Shown here one piece after another: positions 55,771-64,000 of a DNA stretch of 64,000 nucleotides (its first letter is position 1; each line of letters starts with the position of its first letter). The stretch lies in contig MBPM02000111.1 in assembly GCA_001695595.3 (NCBI GenBank), positions 62,001 to 126,000 on the forward strand. Direction: 5' to 3'. A program made the translations under genes and the position numbers. Under the pieces are notes generated by a model, which was not told the DNA's origin, ran no database searches, and saw only the letters and a program-made list of their open reading frames with translations. Source of the DNA: Plasmopara viticola (lineage: Eukaryota > Oomycota > Peronosporomycetes > Peronosporales > Peronosporaceae).

Positions 55771-58700
55771 TACTACCAAAGGGCCGTAAAACCTGATAAA
55801 GCCTCATAATTGTTATTTTCGTAAGATTTGTATTTTTTCCTTATTACGAAGGTAATATACATTTTGGGGCTGAAAAAAAATTGAACTCGACGCTGAACAA
55901 AATGGATAATGGAATATTCTTTTTTCTCAGCTTTTAAGTTCTCGCTCCCTGGAGAGTAGTGGGGTTACATGTAGTCGCATATAATCAAATTATTGATAAA
56001 ATATTTTCTCTAAATAGCTCTTCCTTTGACTCTATTACTTGTGGCAGGTAAGAAAATCGCGTCATTATTCAATCGCGGGAATTGCGAAGTATGGGGGTGC
56101 GACTCTCTTTGAAAGTAAGTTTCATTGTGCTCGCGTCGACCACTCACAAGAAATCATGTAGAAAATTATAAGCATTGTTAAAAAAAACAGCTTAAAAAAA
56201 GCTATAATGCTGGTATGCAAAAATTATGATTTGGCACTTTCTTTGCCTCAGTTTTCGCCGTCGGCCAGTCAAAGTCGCTAGAAAAGTATTGCACGAGGCT
56301 AAGATTTCTAAGAGATCTTGCATCTTGCTTTGTACTTGATCTCGATTAAATGAAGCTGGAATAGCAGACATTGCTCAAGAAAATGCACGACCCATTCCAA
56401 AAGCTGCAAAGATAATGAGGGCGACATGTACATCAGACATCAATCACTACATTTATTAATTAATAAATATTGGCGATAAAGGTAATAATACAAAAGAAAA
56501 CAGCAGAGTCGGCTTGTTTTATTAAATTCGAGAGGATTTTCATAGTCGACGTGTTGTTGGTTTTTAACGACCAAAGATTAAAATGGAAATTGCAACGCTT
56601 CCCTATTTTATGCTGTTTACGGTATAGCGCTTAATCGGACACAAATTAAGGCCTGTTTGCACTGGACCATGAGGATGTCGTGGTCGCTTGATTGGCTTTA
56701 CTCCCTTGTACGTACCCAAGATCGACAGGATGAAGGAATGTACATCACTAAGAAATCGTTCATGGCAATTCCAAAATTGACATAACGACCACACTCTTTA
56801 ATTCCTTTTGAACAACTTCCATCGGAAGTGGGACAACATCAGACACAACAACAAGGACTCAGGTTTTTTTTTAACCACCTGCTGATACGAATAGACCGTT
56901 GACAAGATGCGACTGGAGATTAAACGACCAGCTGAATGCGCGATCTTCATAATATCGCGACGGCTCAAAAACAACTTCTTTGTAGAATTTTGGATAGACG
57001 CTATGACTGAGTCGTTATGGTAAGCGTTGCTAAGTTTTTGATGGAGCGATGTAAAGGCGAATTGCAAGAAGATTCACATCGCATCTATTTCGCCCTATTT
57101 GAGTCAGCAGGGTGGATTTGCGTTTTTGTTTTTTCTCCCATCGCTTCAAGTCGAGCATTTTTAACATGACTTCACAAGCGAATTTTCAAAGACCGATAAC
57201 GAGATCGCACAAGAGATTGTGAGCGCCATCGACTCAAACGAAACATACGCTTCGAAGCTGTGTCACGAGGCTGTAATGGATTACCACTGGCATCCCCATT
57301 AAATTGAAAGTTGCTAGAATTTAAAATTTCCAGAACTATTTTTTACCCCGTGGAATTCTTGGCGTCGACATTTCGGTCACCGCAACCTTTCAAAAATTAA
57401 CAGAACTGTGAGCCCCACGCAGGAAAAGGTGCGAATGGCAAACCTTTCCCCTACCATTTCTAGCCAATTTACCTACGCCTCACAGAAAAGTAATAAAAGA
57501 TAGAATGTACAGTTAAAGTGTTTCATAACGTGATACAAATTAAAATGGAGAAAAAGTAAGCATGCCGGATTAAACATACACTCTACCAGAATTGCAAATA
57601 GTTGCGTGCACTCTGAAATTTTTAGTAAAGCCGCAAACGCAATATTTCATTCGAACAAATTAGTCTTTGCGCTTTATTGTATTTCATTTATCGATACCCG
57701 AGTCGCATCTCAAGATCTAAGATATTTCTGTCTTCAATCTGGTAACACTTGTGGTCAATACTGGTAGCTCGACTCGCAAAATTTTTTGAGGTACTTATAA
57801 TCTGTCAGATGAGCATCTTCCACTGCTCGGACGACCTCTAAGGGCCTGATACGACAAATACACTAGCAGCCCTCCTTGTTGCTAAGACGTAAGGGTGTTC
57901 AAGCTCCACGAGCAAAGTTCTTGCTCCGGAGATCAGGCTACACAGATTTAGGTAGCCCTGGTAGTAGCGTTATGTATGGAGTATGAGCCGCCGAAACTTT
58001 ATTTGTTATCTTTGAAAACCTTGTCTTCCAAATGAAATAGCCACTAAGGCGCCTTTGCTCACAAATAATTTAAGTTCGCGTGGCGTTCGCCTCTTCTACC
58101 TGAAAGGCTGAGCTGGGCACTTCTCCGATGTGCTTTAGGTCCTAGGATCACATGAAGGAATTGCAATTAGAAGCGTTACCTCCGACAAGCTATGAGTATA
58201 CCACCATTCGCGCTTCTAGTTCCAAAGTGTACACATAGCAAATATGCTCACGGGATCGAAGCCTCGACAGCCTTCATTGCTGGGGCAACTTTCTCCAAAC
58301 AAGGCAAAGTTTGTGTACATAAATAGTACTAGGCCTAGTCGCATTTAACTCTCTAGAGTATTAGGGTGACAGCGTAAATTGTCTTTTAGAATATCGCTAA
58401 CGACAGGCTCGCTACTCCGAAATGCCATGAATGGGGGGCCCTTTGTTCTATAAGACGGATAAATGGACTTTCTGGCTCAATTTAAGTCCCAAAAGCCTTA
58501 AGCACTACCAATAAAAACAACGTAAGCCTATGTCTTAACTAACGGAATCAAAGATTCACTGGTAAAAATAAGACTGGTCACAAGTAGGAGCGGAGGTTCA
58601 CATGACGCGTACGTGATTGATACACACTGTCGGAACTAAACTTTTAAGAGTCCATCTCTTCTTGTAAGAGCAGCTAACAGCGATGGATCGCTAATCTACA

Positions 58701-61700
58701 TGCGGGCGCATCATCTCGCGAGAAAGGAACACCGATGGACTGGTTACTATACACGATTTTTTTTAGACTTTTTAGACTCAAGCGCGTCGCAAAATTTCTA
58801 CTTTATCATTAGAATTTTGAAAAAAAAGCAAAGATTAGTGGAGTTTATTTGACTTGCTTATGATTCAGTAAAAGACGCTTTGAGGATTTGACTACAAAAT
58901 GTAAGTAATTCGACAGCCCATAAATCTGCTATTTTTTGGCATGAACAATATCAAGGCTAGAGAAGCACGGCCCTGATTGATAAGCGGGACAAGAGTATCG
59001 ATGCAAGCAGCCTGATCGCGATCAACAGGGTTTCTTATTTTAAACAAGGAGCCATGTATTTTGCTGTCCTCAGAAGTGCATCTTTTGAAAGACCAAGTAA
59101 TTCCTTGTCACGGACGATTTAGTTTTGATCTCCGGATCCCTCGACTGTTTGAGTTGCAGTATTGCGGCCTGATGTTATCGTCAGAAGCGTCTTGAATGAC
59201 GCTAAACACCTTTGTGTTGTTCGATAAAGCCAAATCATAAGCAATACTGGATACTTTGTCATGGCAGCAAACGCGTCCTGATGCTCTCCCAAAACGGCTC
59301 AATCTTTTTTAATTGAGCAGACAAAAGCTTTGCGATCCTTTCGTAGCCAGCACTATACTCGTGCAAATAGTTGGCTGAGTTTGAACGATTCCTTATATTT
59401 TTAGAGACGTGGAGTAGGCCAAGTTAAATTAGCTTTCACTTTTACTATGTCTAATCAATTTTCAGCTGCTTACAAGAAAGCCGAGGACATTAATAGTCTT
59501 TGCCGCAAAGACACTTTGTCGATATTAGCACGAAATCTTTCCCTCTTTTTTTTCGCACATTTTGCAGTTGGCCGCATTTACACAATTACCAGTCTTGCCT
59601 TAGGTGGCCCAAACGGGCCTCCAAAGCTATTTGAATTCTTCAACACAGCTAGTGGTAAATATGTCATCAGACAAAGCTTGAGTGAGACTAAAAGAATAGA
59701 CAATTGTGTGCTTCAAAGACTAAAGCCGCCGAGGCGCTTGGTAGGTCTTGTGACATCAAAGCCACACTCATAGCGTGTCTTTACGTGAGCTTACTACCGT
59801 GAGTGGTACATTCGACTTTTTCGTTCGTATTAATTAGTGGTCACTTACGACTACACCATGCCGCTTTTATCTTCTTTTTGAAGAAAAGAGACGTCGGAAA
59901 CTCACACCGCTCTCACGGCAGTGGCTATTGCCTGGTAGCACAGTACTTGAAGTCAGGCATGAGATCAATCTTAAATTGCATGTTCCTATCTCCAATCTGG
60001 CAAGAGTTTGATCCAGTGTTTTTAGAATCCATACGTAGTGTTTGTAATCTATATATGTACTGCCTTCTCGATTACTTTGGCCATCGCGCTGCCTGTAAGA
60101 ATGCCTCTTCGTCATAAATGAATTTTATGCTACCCGCAAGCTAAAAGAAATTGAGGTTAAAAGTCCTAAATTGGCGTCTTTGAAACCGGTGATGCTAACA
60201 AAGACTGACTACCCTATTTGAAAGGTTTCCAAACGCGTTGTCACGTATACATTCGAAGAGGTATTGGTATTTTATTAATACCCCTTACATTGATTTCGGA
60301 GCTATACTTTGGACTTTATTCAAAGGAATGATACAAACGACAAGGGTGGAAATATGACCCACATAGCTCTGTTCCTCGTAATCTTGTGGCTTGCATTGGA
60401 CAGCATGCCGTCTTTTGATTCAACGCTCGTGCTAGTTCTAGCCACACCAAAATCTCTCTGTAGTGGAGCAAGCTGTGTGCTTTCTCATAGCAATGCATCT
60501 GCGATTGCGTTCCAGGTTTCGCCAATTAGATGTAATTTTTGCCTGTATAAAAAATGCATTACTTGCTCACGGTTGACATCCATTTTGGCTGCCAACATAA
60601 TTTGTTAGTCAATAGAGCTTTAAGTCATAATGCTATGGACTAAGACATAATTTGGTCAGCGTGAAAGCGCGTTGGCAAGTGCATCGAGATTTTCAGGACT
60701 GTATTAAGCGCGTCACCTATAAAATGACAGTTCACTTGTAGGGGTGCCGTAGTTTCACCGCTGTTGTATTTACCTAAATTGAAAAGAAGAGTATGGGTCC
60801 GTGAACAATACAAAGAATGGAGATACTGTCGATCCGTCAAACGTATACGTCACGACGTCTTTAGAAAATTTTAAGAGTGCAACTAAGCTCTGCTAGCAGC
60901 AATCGGCTGTCGACAAAGCTTCACGTATGTTTAGGTGTGAGAAACATAGCTTCTCAGTTGGTTACATAGCGCCACCACCTGCGCGTCACAAAGATTTCCA
61001 AGACACCTTGACTGATATAGGATTTTGGGTGGTGGGTAACGAAATATCGCAAAGAGCGGATAGCATAGCTCTGCTGGAAGAAAATCCAGAGTCAAACCGA
61101 AATCAATTTTTCAAAGCTCCGTGTCTGGCAATAAATTTATCCACACGATTGACTAGCAAAGTATCCTAATTACCAAGTCACGGCAGGTCCACTTCAGTAA
61201 AAGGCACTGCTAGAGATGTCAGAGCTACTGTACAATGGTAAAATTAAATATGTTGAACTCTAAATTACTATCGAAGGCCGTAAACATCGCAAAAGTATCT
61301 TCCGTATGAATGAAAAAATCCATAAGGGCTTTACATATTCTTTGTCTTGGATGAAAATGTTTTGAATCAGTCTTGAAGGCGGCGTACAATGCAATATGGC
61401 TCAGAACAATTGAAGGCTTATAAAATACGGTATAACTTTTGTTAAAAAGCTTCTTAGATTTAGTGGCCCAGATTTTAGACGCCTCTCAGGCTACGCTACA
61501 CAATACTGCAAATTTGAGCTCAGACTGGTACTTTTCATTGACACAAGCCGTAGCTATATAAAGTCATAGCTCTGTTTACGAGGAACTAACTTCGAGGGGC
61601 GCGTATAACGCGACTGCTAGAGGCATGAATCATGTTTGCGGCAAGTTTACAATCAACCTTTGTGTTATCTCAAACCAAATTTGCATCCGCGGAACAATAA

Positions 61701-64000
61701 ATGCTATCAGTAATCTAAAAACGGTAATTTTTGGTGCAATGTGTCGTTGTACACAAACTGAGCCATATATACTGTAGCTTGCCTCACGCCGGACCAATGT
61801 CTTATTGCCGAACCAATGTCTTGTGGTAAGTAATGTACAAGTGCAATTACGACAAAAGGATTATCTGGATGTGAGAAGGCCAGCACGATACAACAGCCCC
61901 TTTGTACAAATATGCATCACTATGAATTGTTTTAACACTACGGCTAGGCCCAAATGTGTCAACTTACGCTTAGGAGCGAGAATGGCTCTTTAGATCTACT
62001 TCATATAAAATGCTTATAAGCTTTACAATATCGATTGCCCAGTACATCACATTAGCTTATGAAAAGATGTGGCCCGACTTCTACGACAAAGTTCAAGATT
62101 TTTTGCATGGTATTTACCTTGATGCTCCTATCATAGCATTTTCGTGCAGTAGCACTGTGCACTATAATGATGTCATTATTACAAATTCTAAGTACGCAAT
62201 CTCAAAGCCACTTGCTTGAAAATCAAGCACGACACGCAACCGTGGATCACACCTGAATATGATTTGCAAAACGGGTAGACTAGGCTTGTCAGCTCGCTAC
62301 AACTCATGCACACTTCACACTTGAGAGGCTCAACCTCTTCTTTTTCTCGACACGTAAGCCAACGCAGCCTTTCCAAAGCGCTTTACTTTATTTACTTTGT
62401 TCAGGTAATGACCGAGAAAGCTAGCAACAAAAAGGTTGCCACGCACACCTGTTGAAATTATCAACTTTAAAATGTTTAGTGAAGCCTTGTGCAATCAACC
62501 GCGTCTTCTAGCGCGAGTATAGTTCGCTCCGGCAATCATTGACATATCACTTACATCTGAATGGATTTGCGGAGGACTTCCAATCAAATCATGCTCAAAT
62601 ATACTTGCAGTTCCGTTTTAGTTGCAACTTTTCACCTAAGTCAGACAAGAAGTTCTTGCAATCAGTAAAGATTAACAATGTAAGCTAGAGTCGAAGGCTT
62701 TATAAGTAGCTTCGAGATACACGCTCTTTGAAATTTGCCGCGAGTGCGTTTGGCGACGATGCATTATCAAGATTGATTACAAAGAATTTTGTGAATAGAG
62801 GAAGCTCCCTCTGAGACTCGTACATATAGATTTCAATGCGTTATCGCACAAGTGTAGCGCGGATACATCACGATCACTCGAACAAAGCGTATTGATTCCA
62901 AGTATTGACGGACTGACCATTAAGCAGCAAGAAGTCATACACACAAAAGAATATCGTAAATGTTATACTAAAGTTTTCGAAAGGACAAGTCGTTGAGACT
63001 TCGCTCAAGGCATCGGGATGATTGAGCTGGAGTTGTACAAGCTGTCGTATACCTTCATCCCGTGCTTGCATGGACAAGTGGGGTAAAAAGGAAGCCTTCC
63101 TATGCTACCATCTCGACAATAACAAATAGTACAATACAGTTACTAAACTATGGTATATGGCCGTTACCCATCGACTGTTAGAAGAGGTACAGCAAAGTAC
63201 ATAAAATGCGGTTCTATTCTCAGCAATTTCTTACTCAGTACAATGACTTTATCATTCGTCCTACACAAGCAATCTTTTCGGTACCTTTTTACTATGCGCT
63301 GGAAGGGTTATTCCACATTGTGCTCAGAAACAAGAAAATTTGCGCCAGTATGCACACCATAATCTAGTGGTTACCTCAAGCAAGTAAGTTTAAATCCAAA
63401 AGGAGCTGAGTAAGGCTTTCTCAAGATCAATTAAGGCTGTAGCTGGATCACTTTTTGTCTAAGGATTTCGGTGTTATATTCTTTACAACCCTAGCGCATC
63501 CAGCGCATAGATCGCGTGTTGTTATACGCGCAAGTAGGTGCTTACCTTGCGTCATCATCTTCTCTAGACATTTTTCTAAATTCGGTGACTCGTCATATCT
63601 ATGCATTTTTACGTGGCCTACACCGCAAACAAGAATGACAATTCGGTGATAGCAAAGGAGCGATCTAATGTATATAACTTTTGCGACTCTTGCCCCTAAC
63701 ATCATAGGCCTAGAATTCATTGATTAAAAAATTGGTTTAATAAGCCTTCAGAGCCGATTGATCGCTCTCAAATGGGATATTGTCACGGACGAAAGCTTGG
63801 TGCGCTCATTCAGACCTATAAGCAACTAATGACAAAGATCAGCGCACCATAGAAAGTGCACCCGATTATATTGTCAAAGTGTACATTAATTCTTGGGAGT
63901 AGGTGTTCGTACACGAAGTGCTGCATTTTTTAGCTCATTTCAAGCACGTAATATATGCCACTGTCCAATCCTTTTTCAAACATAGGAAGTGGGTGACGAG
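55771..64000. other. Gene-poor AT-rich region
   Basis: About 8.2 kb. The longest ATG-started frame is 108 codons (59447-59773). Others are shorter and unrecognised. No tRNA, rRNA or clear repeat structure seen by eye. The left end should carry the 3' UTR of zinc-repeat gene 2. Confidence 0.5.
59447..59773 (+). CDS. Possible small hypothetical protein, 108 aa
   Basis: ATG-started frame with a short hydrophobic stretch in the middle (LSLFFFAHFAVGRIYTITSLAL) and a basic C-terminus; no family recognised and no neighbouring gene. Equally likely to be a chance frame or the fragment of a transposon. Confidence 0.2.
   Translation: MSNQFSAAYKKAEDINSLCRKDTLSILARNLSLFFFAHFAVGRIYTITSLALGGPNGPPKLFEFFNTASGKYVIRQSLSETKRIDNCVLQRLKPPRRLVGLVTSKPHS

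Noticed and set aside
1..64000. CRISPR arrays, rRNA genes, bacterial operons or viral genomes
   Set aside because: No regularly spaced repeats, rRNA-like blocks, Shine-Dalgarno-led gene strings or viral genes were seen; gene structure is eukaryotic.

Overview
The window looks like nuclear DNA of an oomycete (Peronosporales-type water mould or downy mildew). Genes are intron-poor; the introns I could place are about 55-110 nt with GT..AG ends. The gene set (Rtf1, a giant FYR/PHD/bromodomain protein, a SHAQKYF-class single-MYB factor, a CCDC61/VFL3 basal-body protein, a P5B ATPase, WRKY19-like zinc-repeat proteins) and the many decayed Mutator-like (MULE) transposons fit this. A full-length CCDC61 gene points to a lineage that still builds basal bodies or flagellated zoospores. 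I cannot name the species.

Layout. 1-1712: no gene. 1713-3977 (-): Rtf1, Paf1-complex subunit. 3978-11471: gene-poor, with a perfect 33-bp hairpin (8736-8832) and a small TIR-bounded MULE deletion derivative (9349-10104). 11472-22049 (+): a four-exon gene for a protein of about 3458 aa with FYRN-FYRC, two bromodomain-PHD pairs and an array of PDZ-like folds. 22050-33663: decayed DNA holding a TIR-bounded, near full-size dead MULE (24152-26700). 33664-41448: a compact, GC-richer island of four genes with very short gaps: MYB (+), CCDC61 (-, five exons), an unknown acidic protein (+), P5B ATPase (-). 41449-47305: decayed DNA with a possible effector pseudogene, a frameshifted MULE transposase N-terminus and another possible one. 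47660-48289 and 55084-55770 (+): two paralogous four-repeat zinc-binding proteins. The rest, to 64000, is AT-rich with no convincing gene.

How they relate. Rtf1 and the FYR/bromodomain/PHD protein are both chromatin/transcription factors, but they are 7.5 kb apart on opposite strands and I see no operon-like link. In the 33.6-41.5 kb island, two convergent pairs (82 and 62 bp gaps) flank one divergent pair (151 bp gap), so CCDC61 and the unknown acidic protein probably share a promoter region. The accessory DNA is dominated by MULE fossils: at least three, probably four, independent FAR1-like transposase N-termini are visible, two of them inside recognisable terminal inverted repeats.
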